Source of the DNA: Candidatus Kuenenia stuttgartensis
GTDB lineage: Bacteria > Planctomycetota > Planctomycetia > Planctomycetales > Planctomycetaceae
Assembly (NCBI GenBank): GCA_945861975.1
Contig: CAMAXD010000015.1
Coordinates: 1-36,220, forward strand
DNA: 36,220 nucleotides
Reading direction: 5' to 3'
Part shown: positions 1-10,255 of the stretch, piece after piece
How positions within the stretch are numbered: the stretch's first letter is position 1
How the letters are laid out: the number at the start of each line of letters is the position of its first letter
Program-made: the position numbers and the translations under genes
Notes under the pieces: generated by a model
What the model was told of the DNA's origin: nothing
Seen by the model: only the letters and a program-made list of their open reading frames with translations
The model's database searches: none

Positions 1-911
1 CGAGCCCGTGATGCATCGCGGCGAAATGTATTTTCGGCCACTGCATCAGTCGTCAGCTGCACCTCGGAGTTGTCAGCTGTTGTCCTCAGCCCGAGATTAT
101 TTGACCGAGTGAACACGATCGACGCACCATCCGGCGACGTTGAAGCCGCAACCTCAGGAGCCTGGCGGTTACGACGAGGCGGCTCGTCAACGTTGACGTT
201 CTTGATCACGCTGTCATCAATGACCACATTTAAGCCACCGGACTCCGCGCGGACGCAACCCAGCTCTTTCCCGTCGGCATCACTGAAGAGCCAAACATGC
301 CCGACAAATGTGTGCTGGCTTCGAGATTCACCGGGCTTCACTGTTCCGTATTCTCTCCGCCCGCCCGACGAATCAATCCAGCTCAGAGTTAATACCCGAT
401 CCAGACGATTCTCGACCACAATCTCTGTGTCCTCTCGTCCGTCAGCGGATGGCCTAACTGGCAGAAACAACGAGGTAACATTATTTGCAGGTCCGGTGTT
501 TTCGGCGGTTACTTTTCCCGAATCACGTTGCAGACGAAATCGCCCCTCGGGTCCTATCAGCAGGATCTGAGTCCCGTCTTCACTGAATTCGATCTCGTTC
601 ACAGGAAGCTGTTCGCCCGAGACGTCTCGCTTCAGCAATTCTGCCAGCTCTGCGGCAACAGCCGCATGGTCAAATGCCGGGACTCGAGCACCCTTATTGG
701 CATCGACCAGAATGAATTCGCGTTTGGCATCCGGAAGATCATTGCGATACCAGAACTGCGATTGATCACCAAACCACTTCGGCTGGACTCGATCACGATA
801 AACCCGCTGCGCCTCGGCTGTTTGTTCGAACGAACAACTCGCCAGCAACAACACAACTCCGTGAATCAGTGTCTGACAGGATCGTGGATGTAAGCAGAAA
901 CAAGCGGACAT
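1..911 (-). CDS. S9-family prolyl oligopeptidase / DPP-IV-like peptidase, N-terminal part only (runs off the left edge), with a VHL-beta-like insert
   Basis: Manual minus-strand translation from ATG at 911: MSACFCLHPRSCQTLIHGVVLLLASCSFEQTAEAQRVYRDRVQPKWFGDQSQFWYRNDLPDAKREFILVDANKGARVPAFDH..., open to base 1. Signal peptide/lipobox-like start and 'W..D...FWYRND...FILVDA' typical of DPP-IV N-terminal regions. Missing from the ORF track because it has no stop in the window. Confidence 0.8.
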   Translation of the reverse strand, partial: MSACFCLHPRSCQTLIHGVVLLLASCSFEQTAEAQRVYRDRVQPKWFGDQSQFWYRNDLPDAKREFILVDANKGARVPAFDHAAVAAELAELLKRDVSGEQLPVNEIEFSEDGTQILLIGPEGRFRLQRDSGKVTAENTGPANNVTSLFLPVRPSADGREDTEIVVENRLDRVLTLSWIDSSGGRREYGTVKPGESRSQHTFVGHVWLFSDADGKELGCVRAESGGLNVVIDDSVIKNVNVDEPPRRNRQAPEVAASTSPDGASIVFTRSNNLGLRTTADNSEVQLTTDAVAENTFRRDASRA

Positions 912-1011
912 CACATGCTCCGAATCAGAAGCCTGAACACGAGAAGAACGTCATATCCAGGAGTCGAATGACACAAGAGGGCTTTTGTTCTGGTCGCGAA
1001 TTAAGCATTTT

Positions 1012-1077
1012 CGTTTAACGGCGAGCCGCAGCCGGAGGCGAAATCGGGCAACGACGCCTGCGGCTTGCCGTTAAACG
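1012..1077. repeat. REP-like imperfect inverted repeat
   Basis: cgtttaacggcgagccgcagccggaggcg ... cgcctgcggcttgccgttaaacg; the arms are near-perfect reverse complements, in the intergenic gap downstream of mcsB. Confidence 0.75.
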
Positions 1078-1144
1078 ATAAATTCCACATCCCAATACGT
1101 TCACGCTGCCGGGCAAACCATCGTCTGTTTTCACAACAGATTCT

Positions 1145-2229
<1,085 letters not shown>

Positions 2230-2233
<4 letters not shown>

Positions 2234-2442
2234 CGAACTATTCCTTGCAGAAAATCATAGACATTCGTAACACCAGACAGCATTTTACCGCCGCCCAAGA
2301 CTTCGTTTCCGGCGGAAGCGTCCGGAGCAGCGGGGCGGAATTGTAGACCGCTGACTCCGTCCGGTACAGGCACGCGATTCCGACGGACGAATTCCGGATA
2401 AATAGCCGATTTCAGAGGTTCCACGCCCAGGAAGTCTTTCAA
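2230..2442 (-). CDS. Small hypothetical ORF (70 aa), possibly coupled to mcsB
   Basis: ORF with TTG start; its stop overlaps the mcsB TTG start (TTGA). No recognised domain. Confidence 0.3.
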
Positions 2443-2475
2443 TTATGCGACCGACTGATCGCGAGACCACTTTAT

Positions 2476-2520
2476 CCCTCTGCGATTGTCTTCTGTGATC
2501 TCTGTGAACTCCGTGGTGAG
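2476..2520. repeat. CACAGAG-type dispersed repeat remnant
   Basis: ccctctgcgattgtcttctgtgatctctgtgaactccgtggtgag; same word family as the 13459-13624 element. Confidence 0.5.
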
Positions 2521-2598
2521 TAAAGCGATGCAACACGCACTAACAGACGATGGATCGCAGGGAAACTATCTCGGAGGGCTGACGCCCTGCCGCTCGCC

Positions 2599-3909
2599 TT
2601 AGTCGGCGATGGGCATGCGGATTCTGTTGCCGCGAAGTGACTGCAGCTTTGCGATCGCGGCATCGGCAGATCGCAATCGGCCTTCTGTCGTGCGATGAGT
2701 CATAATCACCAGGCGCGCCACCCCGGACAGATCATCCACGTCGGCCGTCTCATCCTGGCGAACACTGCTGATACTGATCTCGTTGCGCCCCAAAATGTCG
2801 GCGATGTCCGCCAGCACGTGAGGGCGGTCAGCGACAGTGAATCGCAGGTAGTAGCGACGACTGAGCTCTTCCTGTGGCTGCAACGGAATGGATTCGCGGG
2901 ACTGCAATCGCTGCAAAGATTGAAACGTAATCGCCGCTCGACCGGTGGCGTAATCAATCACATCGGCCATAACAGCCGACGCCGTCGGCATCTGCCCCGC
3001 GCCAGCTCCGGAGAATCGCATCAGGCCTACTGCATCACCTTCAATGCTGACGATATTGTCGGCTCCGTTCGTCAACGCCGCTGGACGATCAGCCTTTACA
3101 AGCGTCGGCTGAACGGCGATCTCAAGCCGGCCCTTCGACAATCGTGACGTGGCCAGCAACTTCACTCGGTATCCCAGTTCGGCAGCGACCAGCAGGTCGA
3201 GCAATTCGATATGCTGAATTCCCTGACGAACGATCGCATCCAGCGGCACGGCCGTTCCATACGCCAGTTGAGTCAGAATCGACAGTTTCTGCGCGGCATC
3301 AGTTCCATCAACGTCCATCGCGGGATCAGCTTCGGCGTATCCTCGAGCCTGAGCTTCCGTCAAAACATCTTCATAAGTCTGGCGACGATCCAGCATCCGA
3401 CTCAGAATGAAGTTACTTGTGCCGTTCAGAATCGCTTCGATGGAAACAATTCGGTTCGCGGTCAAGGCAGTCGTCACCGCGGAGATGATCGGGATACCAC
3501 CGGCTACGGCCGCCTCAAAACAAATTGTGCGCCCCAGTTTATGAGCCAGCCCGAACAACTCTGCGCCATGAGCATACAGCAGGGCTTTGTTAGCGGTGAT
3601 CACATCTTTACCAGCTTCAAGCAGACTCGTCACATCGGCTCGCGCAGGATTGATCCCACCGACGACATGAATCACCACCTGAATGTCAGGATCGGCAATC
3701 ACAGTCTGGATGTCATCAGAAACCGGAATTCCGCTCAGATCCACATCTCGCTTCTTCGCAGGATCTCGCACGACGATTCGACGCAGCCGAATCGACCGGC
3801 CCGTGCGTTGAGTCAGCAGGTCGCTGGACGTCTGCACAATCCGCACAACACCACTTCCGACAGTGCCGCAGCCGACAAGTGCGATATTCAGGTCCGAGTT
3901 GCCCGGCAT
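2599..3909 (-). CDS. hom: Homoserine dehydrogenase with C-terminal ACT domain
   Basis: 436 aa; N-terminal GCGTVGSGVV Rossmann motif, NKALLYAHG, GTSNFILSRM, EADPAMDVDGTDAAQKL, C-terminal YYLRFTVADRPHVLADIADILGRNEISI ACT-like. Confidence 0.93.
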   Translation of the reverse strand: MPGNSDLNIALVGCGTVGSGVVRIVQTSSDLLTQRTGRSIRLRRIVVRDPAKKRDVDLSGIPVSDDIQTVIADPDIQVVIHVVGGINPARADVTSLLEAGKDVITANKALLYAHGAELFGLAHKLGRTICFEAAVAGGIPIISAVTTALTANRIVSIEAILNGTSNFILSRMLDRRQTYEDVLTEAQARGYAEADPAMDVDGTDAAQKLSILTQLAYGTAVPLDAIVRQGIQHIELLDLLVAAELGYRVKLLATSRLSKGRLEIAVQPTLVKADRPAALTNGADNIVSIEGDAVGLMRFSGAGAGQMPTASAVMADVIDYATGRAAITFQSLQRLQSRESIPLQPQEELSRRYYLRFTVADRPHVLADIADILGRNEISISSVRQDETADVDDLSGVARLVIMTHRTTEGRLRSADAAIAKLQSLRGNRIRMPIAD

Positions 3910-4178
3910 AATGAGTCCTTAATGAGTCAGCCAACAAACGCAATTGACGTTAACGACATCGCTGGATTCCGGTTGGATCGGAAAGAAGGCAGCAATCTCA
4001 TCAGTCCGGAGAACAGGATCAGCCGACATTCACCCGGGCGGTGTCACCAGAGCCGAAAAAGTCGACCGAAGAATGAGAGCGTCCCAAACCTTTTACCGTC
4101 CAGCAGTTGAGCGATGTCGCACGAGTCATATACTGTGTGATATTCGGCTGCCGTTGGGAACGAAAGCCAGTGATCTCC

Positions 4179-5024
4179 ATGTTTCGAATCATGACTAATC
4201 AAACACAAAATTCCGTTCTCGCGGCTCAAATACAGATTGGAGCCGTCAGCTACCTGAACTCACGTCCACTTATCGAGGGACTTGAGGGGTTGCTGCCGTC
4301 GGCCAATCTGGTGCTGGATTATCCCAGCCGCCTGGCCGACGCTTTGTCGAACGGTCAGCTGGATGTCGCTCTGATTCCATCGATTGAGTATTTCCGCCGA
4401 CCAGGTTACGAAGTGATTTCTGACGCCTGCGTGGCGGCTCGTGGTGAAGTACTGAGCGTGAAACTTTATTGCCGAGTTCATCCGGGACAAATTCGAACGC
4501 TGGCTTTGGACGAGGGTTCTCGTACCAGTGCCGCTCTGACAAAAGTCATTCTGGCAGAGCGTTACGGCGTGATCCCGAAGACTGAGCCGCTGCGTATGGA
4601 ATCCACCACGACAGACAGCGGTGCCGATGCCGTCCTGCTGATTGGCGATCGTGCAATGCACAGTCCTGAAGAGTCTTTCACTGAAGTCATGGACCTCGGA
4701 CAGTTCTGGTATGACTGGACCGGTCTGCCCTTCGTGTTCGCCATGTGGGTCGCTCGTCGCGAAGTCAACACGGAAGGTGTTGACGAAGCTTTGTCTCACG
4801 CTCGTGATCTCGGGATTGCCAACGTGGCGGATATCGCTCGTGAAGAAGCACCTCGACTTGGCATCTCAGAGACCCTCGCGCACACCTATCTCACTCGGAA
4901 TCTTCACTACCATTTGACTTCAGCTGAGCGAAGCGGACTGAAGCTGTTCAGCGAGCTCGCCGCTCAGCATAATCTGGTGAAACCCAATGTCGACATCGTC
5001 TACCGAGATCTCATCACTGCTTGA
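4179..5024 (+). CDS. mqnA: Chorismate dehydratase / menaquinone biosynthesis protein MqnA
   Basis: IQIGAVSYLNSRPLIEGL, LDVALIPSIEYFR, ALDEGSRTSAALTKVIL, LGQFWYDWTGLPFVFAMWVAR. Track ORF starts at TTG 4107; ATG 4179 (or 4191) is the likelier start. Confidence 0.9.
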   Translation: MFRIMTNQTQNSVLAAQIQIGAVSYLNSRPLIEGLEGLLPSANLVLDYPSRLADALSNGQLDVALIPSIEYFRRPGYEVISDACVAARGEVLSVKLYCRVHPGQIRTLALDEGSRTSAALTKVILAERYGVIPKTEPLRMESTTTDSGADAVLLIGDRAMHSPEESFTEVMDLGQFWYDWTGLPFVFAMWVARREVNTEGVDEALSHARDLGIANVADIAREEAPRLGISETLAHTYLTRNLHYHLTSAERSGLKLFSELAAQHNLVKPNVDIVYRDLITA

Positions 5025-6078
5025 TAAAGCTGTTGCTGGTGATCGACTCACTCCCGAAGAAGGCCTCGCGCTGCTGCAGTCCAACGACCTCGCAGCGATT
5101 GGTGCAGCGGCGAACGCGGTGACGATGCGCATGCATCCCGAGCCGTTTCGTACCTACAACATTGATCGCAACATCAACTACACAAATGCGTGTACTGCGG
5201 TTTGCGATTTCTGTGCGTTCTATCGGCCACCAAACCATCCCGACGTTTATGTGCTTTCTATGGAAGTGCTGCTGAAGAAGATTGAGGAAACTGTTGCTCT
5301 GGGTGGCGATCAAATCCTGTTGCAGGGCGGTCTGCATCCGAAACTGCCGCTGGAATGGTACGAAGATATGCTGCGAACTCTTCGCCAGCATTACCCGCAA
5401 GTGAATATTCACGGGTTCAGTCCACCGGAGATTCATCACTTCACCAAGATCAGCAAGCTGCCTCTAAAAACGGTTCTGGAAAGACTCAAGGAAGCAGGCT
5501 TGGGAAGTCTGCCGGGGGGCGGCGGCGAAATCCTTGTCGATCGCGTGCGCACAGCAATCACCCGCGGCAAGGTCTTGTCCGATGATTGGCTCAACGTCAT
5601 GCGCGTGTGGCATGAGCTGGGCGGCAGGTCTTCAGCGACCATGATGTTCGGGCACGTAGAAACTTTGGCCGAGCGAATCGAACATCTCGATAGAGTGCGC
5701 CAATTGCAGGATGAGACCGGTGGTTTCACCGCGTTTATCTGCTGGACCTTCCAGCCAGAAAACACCGACATGGCTCACATCCCTCCGGCCGGAGCATTTG
5801 AGTACCTGAAAACTCAGGCGGTCAGCCGTCTTTATCTCGACAACGTGCCCAACATTCAGTCGTCCTGGGTCACTCAGGGAGAAAAGGTAGGACAGCTTGC
5901 ATTGCTGTTTGGTGCAAACGACATGGGTAGCCTGATGATTGAAGAAAACGTCGTCTCCCAGGCCGGAACGGTTCACCATCTGACTATCGAAACCATCCGT
6001 CGCTGCATCGAAAACGTCGGCTACATTCCTCGCCAGCGCAACGTTTTTTACGACTACATCGATCAGGCCGTGGTGTAG
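4987..6078 (+). CDS. mqnC: Cyclic dehypoxanthinyl futalosine synthase MqnC (radical SAM)
   Basis: CTAVCDFCAFYR radical-SAM cysteine motif, QILLQGGLHPKLPLEWYEDML, GLGSLPGGGGEILVDRVR, TMMFGHVETLAERIEHL, QDETGGFTAFICWTFQPENT. Overlaps mqnA by 38 nt. Confidence 0.92.
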   Translation: MSTSSTEISSLLDKAVAGDRLTPEEGLALLQSNDLAAIGAAANAVTMRMHPEPFRTYNIDRNINYTNACTAVCDFCAFYRPPNHPDVYVLSMEVLLKKIEETVALGGDQILLQGGLHPKLPLEWYEDMLRTLRQHYPQVNIHGFSPPEIHHFTKISKLPLKTVLERLKEAGLGSLPGGGGEILVDRVRTAITRGKVLSDDWLNVMRVWHELGGRSSATMMFGHVETLAERIEHLDRVRQLQDETGGFTAFICWTFQPENTDMAHIPPAGAFEYLKTQAVSRLYLDNVPNIQSSWVTQGEKVGQLALLFGANDMGSLMIEENVVSQAGTVHHLTIETIRRCIENVGYIPRQRNVFYDYIDQAVV

Positions 6079-6090
6079 CTGGCGTTAAAC

Positions 6091-6119
6091 CGTAGGCCGA
6101 CCTGTCTCAGGTCGGCATC
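6091..6119. repeat. Short perfect hairpin downstream of mqnC
   Basis: gccgacctg-tct-caggtcggc (9-bp stem, 6096-6116). Confidence 0.6.
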
Positions 6120-6384
6120 AGTGCAGCGTCATTGAGTTCTTTAGCTTAAGTGTTCAGAACCAACTAACGGCACGGCATACTATTTCCCAGCCCGACACGG
6201 TCAACCGACGGCTCGTCGTTGCCAACTCTTCCAGATTGTGTCTTATTGCGTGCTTTCTTTCGCGTGCAATGCTGGCAATAATATGTGGCCTGCCAGGATT
6301 GCGACATCGTTGGATCCTGCTGATTTCCAACAACTTCCTCCGACGAATCTGCCTCCGCAAATCCGCCGGAACTCCCACCTCCTA

Positions 6385-7782
6385 ATGAACGCGGAGAATT
6401 TCATGACCTCACCTTCCAGCGGAGCCTCACGACGAGACTTCCTCAAGACATCTGCAACGGCAGCCGCAGTGACCGCCACTTTGAGCAACGTTGCGTCCGG
6501 GATGTACGTTTCTCAGGACGACACGATTTCCATCGCTCTGGTTGGCTGCGGTGGACGCGGAACCGGAGCTGCGGGCAATGCCCTGTCCGTTGATAACGGG
6601 CCCATCAAGATCGTGGCCATGGCCGATGTGTTCCAGAAGAACATCGATGCCAGCCACGGCAATCTGAGCAAAGAATTCGGTGCCAACGGCAAACTGGACG
6701 TGCCACCAGAACGACGCTTCATCGGCTTCGATGCTTACAAGCAGGCCATGGATGTCCTTAAGCCCGGCGACGTTGTGATCCTGACAACTCCTCCCGCGTT
6801 TCGCTGGGTCCATTACACCTATGCGATCGAAAAAGGCCTGAACGTGTTTATGGAGAAGCCGGTCACTGTCGACGGCCCAACCACAAAACGCATGCTCGCT
6901 CTGAACGACAAGGCGATTGAAAAGAACCTGAAGGTTGCCGTCGGCCTGATGTGCCGTCACTGCGAAGCTCGCCGCGAATTGTTTGATCGTATTCAGAACG
7001 GTGAAATCGGTGACATCACCATGATGCGAGCCTACCGCATGGCGGGGCCAACCGGAACGGCAGCCACCGGTCCAAAGCCTGAGGGCGTCAGCGAATTGTT
7101 GTATCAGATCAGCCGTTTCCACGGTTTCCTGTGGCTCAGCGGTGGTGCTGTGAGCGACTTCCTGATTCACAACATTGATGAATCGTGCTGGATGAAGAAC
7201 GCATGGCCGGTGAGCTGCAAAGCTAACGGTGGACGTCATTATCGAGGCGACAATGTCGACCAGAACTTCGACAACTATTCTATGGAGTATACGTTCGACG
7301 ACGGCACTAAGTTGTTCGTCAACGGCCGTACGATTCCCGGCTGCCATCAGGAATTTGCCAGCTACGCTCACGGCACCAAGGGACTAGGAGTTATCTCGTC
7401 AGCATCACACTGGCCGTCACGTGCTCGAATCTACACAGGGCACAATGAAGATGCGAAGAATCTGGCCTGGGAGTATCCTCAGCCTGAAAAGAACAATCCG
7501 TACGTTGACGAATGGAAGCACCTGATTGCCGCCATCCGCAACAATGAAAAGTACAACGAAGTCGAACGCGGCTGCATGGCCAGCGTTGTGACCTCGATGG
7601 GCCGCATGGCCGCTCATACGGGCCAGGAGATTACTCTGGAGCAGATGATGAACTGCGAACACGAATTCGCACCGGACATCGACAAGCTGACTCTGGAATC
7701 CGAAGCTCCTCTGGTCGCCGACGCCGAAGGCAAGTACCCAATCCCACTGCCAGGTCTCGAGAAGACTCGGGAATACGCATAA
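6385..7782 (+). CDS. Gfo/Idh/MocA-family oxidoreductase with TAT signal
   Basis: SRRDFLKTSATAAAVTATLSNVASG twin-arginine signal, IALVGCGGRGTGAAGNAL Rossmann motif, FMEKPVTVDGPTTKRM, VAVGLMCRHC. Track ORF begins at 6238; ATG 6385 or 6403 is more plausible. Confidence 0.9.
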   Translation: MNAENFMTSPSSGASRRDFLKTSATAAAVTATLSNVASGMYVSQDDTISIALVGCGGRGTGAAGNALSVDNGPIKIVAMADVFQKNIDASHGNLSKEFGANGKLDVPPERRFIGFDAYKQAMDVLKPGDVVILTTPPAFRWVHYTYAIEKGLNVFMEKPVTVDGPTTKRMLALNDKAIEKNLKVAVGLMCRHCEARRELFDRIQNGEIGDITMMRAYRMAGPTGTAATGPKPEGVSELLYQISRFHGFLWLSGGAVSDFLIHNIDESCWMKNAWPVSCKANGGRHYRGDNVDQNFDNYSMEYTFDDGTKLFVNGRTIPGCHQEFASYAHGTKGLGVISSASHWPSRARIYTGHNEDAKNLAWEYPQPEKNNPYVDEWKHLIAAIRNNEKYNEVERGCMASVVTSMGRMAAHTGQEITLEQMMNCEHEFAPDIDKLTLESEAPLVADAEGKYPIPLPGLEKTREYA

Positions 7783-7841
7783 CGAGTAGCCGCCCTGATC
7801 CCACACACAGTGGCCTCAAGGCATGCTTGACCGCCAAAACC

Positions 7842-7875
7842 AAAAGGCCTCCGGGTTTAATTCCGGAGGCCTTTT
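7842..7875 (+). terminator. Rho-independent-like terminator
   Basis: aaaaggcctccgg-gtttaatt-ccggaggcctttt: perfect 13-bp stem with flanking A/T tract, 60 nt after the oxidoreductase stop. Confidence 0.85.
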
Positions 7876-7969
7876 GCATTGGTGGATTGACCGCTATGAA
7901 TCACTGTGGAGGTCGATTGTCTGTAGCGTCCGCCAGAACCGCTCTGTCGGGCACGCCCAAACCTTCGCA

Positions 7970-8304
7970 TCAGATGAGTCGCGATCTCCATTTTGACGGA
8001 TCTGAGGCGGTATGAAAGACTCCGAGAACCTCTACAGCATCGGCCTTCATCTCAAACAGAAGCAGATACGGAAAGCCGCGCACCCTTGCCGCTCGAGCGT
8101 CGGCAAGCACGCTTCCAAAAGATTCTGGATACAACGAAATGGAGTCGAAACGCTGCTCCACTGAAGCTCGGAACGATCACCGAGCGCTGGTGAGATTTCA
8201 TCGTACCAACCAACTGCGGCCTTCAGGTCCATGGCGACAAGCGGGTGAAACCGCAGTTCGCTAGCCATCGACGCGTCGCCAAAGTTCTTCGCGACTAATG
8301 GCAA
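7970..8304 (-). pseudogene. RelE/ParE-superfamily toxin, frameshifted
   Basis: Frame 1 (8047..8304): MASELRFHPLVAMDLKAAVGWYDEISPALGDR; frame 2 (7970..8161 plus upstream): FRASVEQRFDSISLYPESFGSVLADARAARVRGFPYLLLFEMKADAVEVLGVFHTASDPSKW. They join as one ParE-like protein if one base is added near 8175-8182. Confidence 0.75.
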
Positions 8305-8473
8305 TCGACGGATCTGCCTTCAATTCTGACGACCTGCGGGCCACTTCGGTGGCTTGCCATGGATGCAGGATAATGGGTTCATCGGAAGCTCCGATATCGT
8401 CCCATAAGAGTTCCACGAGTCGCAGTTTCTCTGCGACAGGCAGGCTTCTCAGTTCTTTAAGATCAATGCTCAT
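8261..8473 (-). CDS. Addiction-module antitoxin (putative)
   Basis: MSIDLKELRSLPVAEKLRLVELLWDDIGASDEPIILHPWQATEVARRSSELKADPSIAISREELWRRVDG; matches the 'addiction module protein' family and overlaps the ParE-like gene. Track ORF extends to 8536; ATG 8473 is preceded by a G-rich RBS-like tract. Confidence 0.75.
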   Translation of the reverse strand: MSIDLKELRSLPVAEKLRLVELLWDDIGASDEPIILHPWQATEVARRSSELKADPSIAISREELWRRVDG

Positions 8474-8854
8474 TCGAGCCCCCCCCAAGGTACGCTCAGA
8501 TACCATGCATGCAGCACCGCTATGACGTCGGGCCAATTGTATCGGTCGCTTTCTCCTGGCGAAAGCTCCCTGTTTGTCCGAGCGAATAAATCGTCGGGCC
8601 GCCTCTTTCTGATCCGATTAGAGCCTACAAAAGTGCTCTGTCATACGGAAGACGGCGATTGCCGGCAAAGTCGCCTGGGTAGCAGATTGGACATTCCGGC
8701 TGCTGGATCGGAGTTATAAGGCAGCAAGGACAGAACAGGTCGTTTCACTGTTCCATAGGCTGCGATGTCAATGCGGTACGACTAAAATAGCTGGCGGATG
8801 TTGTCGATCCGGGACAGATCGACCTACATGGATTCGAAACCCGGCAATGCGACG

Positions 8855-9367
8855 TCAGAACGACTGCGGCGGGCTCTTCACAGGAATCGGCTGCGGTTGC
8901 TGCTGGCGGTAGAGCTCGTTGGGCATTCCCTGACCGTGCGTCTGATACAGCGAAGGCGCACTGAGATTGGATACCGGCTGCGAAAGTATATAACCTGAAG
9001 GCTCCGCGGAGCCTCGCATGGCGGACAGGCTCTGGACAATGGTCACAACAGCCAGTGAAAGCGAACACACACTGAGAGCAGCGACCTGAACGTTGAAGCG
9101 CCGAGCCAACGCCGGGGTTGTCCGACGCTGTTGGATCTTCTGAGACACATTGGCCCAAACAGATCGAGTTGCCGTAGCCGATTCAGATCGAGTTGCCGGA
9201 TCATCTCGCAGGACATAGAGGGCGTTCATCGCTCGAGATGTCTCGGTGTGGTACACGCGGCATTCACCGCAATGTTCCATGTGACCCGCCAACAGTGTTT
9301 CTTCTTCCGTCCGCAGGTCATTCCCGACGTCCAGATGGATCAGATGTTGTGCGTCAGAACATTCCAT
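8855..9367 (-). CDS. Anti-sigma factor, zinc-finger (zf-HC2-like) type
   Basis: N-terminal H...C..C motif (AGHMEHCGECRVYH) followed by one predicted TM segment (VAALSVCSLSLAVVTIVQSL); directly downstream of an ECF sigma gene. Confidence 0.75.
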   Translation of the reverse strand: MECSDAQHLIHLDVGNDLRTEEETLLAGHMEHCGECRVYHTETSRAMNALYVLRDDPATRSESATATRSVWANVSQKIQQRRTTPALARRFNVQVAALSVCSLSLAVVTIVQSLSAMRGSAEPSGYILSQPVSNLSAPSLYQTHGQGMPNELYRQQQPQPIPVKSPPQSF

Positions 9368-9424
9368 AGTGGCATCCCGTATTCAGCGGCTAATCAGCAA
9401 TCAACACTCAGAACAGAATTTTAA

Positions 9425-10081
9425 TTACTCATCCGATGTGACCTGTTCCCGGCTCGAACGTCGTTCTCGGCGCTCCCACGATTCCTTAAACATCTTGCGA
9501 GCTTCTGCCAGTCTCCAGCGAATCGTGGCTTCACTGCGATCGGTAATCGCGGCAACTTCCGAGGTGCAAAAGCCTTCGAGGTCTCGCAAAATCAACACGG
9601 TTCGATAAGCCTCAGGAATCTCTGCCAGCACCATCTGCACTTCCTGCGACAGATCAATGTCGCCGCGAGGATCAGCGATGGATGGGTCCAAAGGGCGATC
9701 TTGACCCACGTCCGTAAATAAGGACCATCGCCCCCGACGTCGCACCTTTCGCAGGTGATCGTAAGTCAGGTTCACAGCCAGCCGGAACAACCAAGGACCG
9801 AATCGCCGAGCAGGATCGAACTGTTCAATTCGCTCGAAGGCTCGAAGAAACGACTCCTGCACCAGATCCGTCGCCTGCTCAAGATCCTGAACAAATCGTC
9901 GCACAACCTTGAGCACGCGGCGTTCGTACCGCAGAACAAGCTCTCCGAATGCGTCATGATCGCCGTTTCGAGCCGCATGGACCAAGCGCACTTCGCTCGC
10001 GGACGGAGCTTCGCCGTTTTCGGGCGAATCCGCTGCGTCGAGTGACATGTCTTCTGCGTCCGACTCGGACATTCTAAGCAT
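9425..10081 (-). CDS. ECF RNA polymerase sigma factor
   Basis: 218 aa; DAFGELVLRYERRVLKVVRRFVQDLEQATDLVQESFLRAFERIEQFDPARRFGPWLFRLAVNLTYDHLRK (region 2) and LRDLEGFCTSEVAAITDRSEATIRWRLAEARKMF (region 4). Confidence 0.93.
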   Translation of the reverse strand: MLRMSESDAEDMSLDAADSPENGEAPSASEVRLVHAARNGDHDAFGELVLRYERRVLKVVRRFVQDLEQATDLVQESFLRAFERIEQFDPARRFGPWLFRLAVNLTYDHLRKVRRRGRWSLFTDVGQDRPLDPSIADPRGDIDLSQEVQMVLAEIPEAYRTVLILRDLEGFCTSEVAAITDRSEATIRWRLAEARKMFKESWERRERRSSREQVTSDE

Positions 10082-10255
10082 TTCGAGGCCTTTCCTGCGT
10101 GATCTACGAGGTCCAGCCGGTTTCTGTTGGAGAATTCTGCCCGTCTGACAACACTTTTTCCGTCGTCGTCAGCGCCAAAGAATAGCCGATCCTGAGTCTG
10201 TCAACGAGCGTGATTTGCTGTAGGATGAACGCCAACTGAGAACCATACCCCAAGG

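Noticed and set aside
70-893. Plus-strand ORFs 70..570 and 528..893
   Set aside because: Antisense to the edge-truncated S9 peptidase, whose minus-strand frame is continuous and motif-rich.
3211-4110. 299-aa plus-strand ORF
   Set aside because: Antisense to homoserine dehydrogenase, which has clear family motifs; no recognisable domain in the plus ORF.
6427-7371. 314-aa minus-strand ORF
   Set aside because: Antisense to the Gfo/Idh/MocA gene; shadow ORF of high-GC codon usage.
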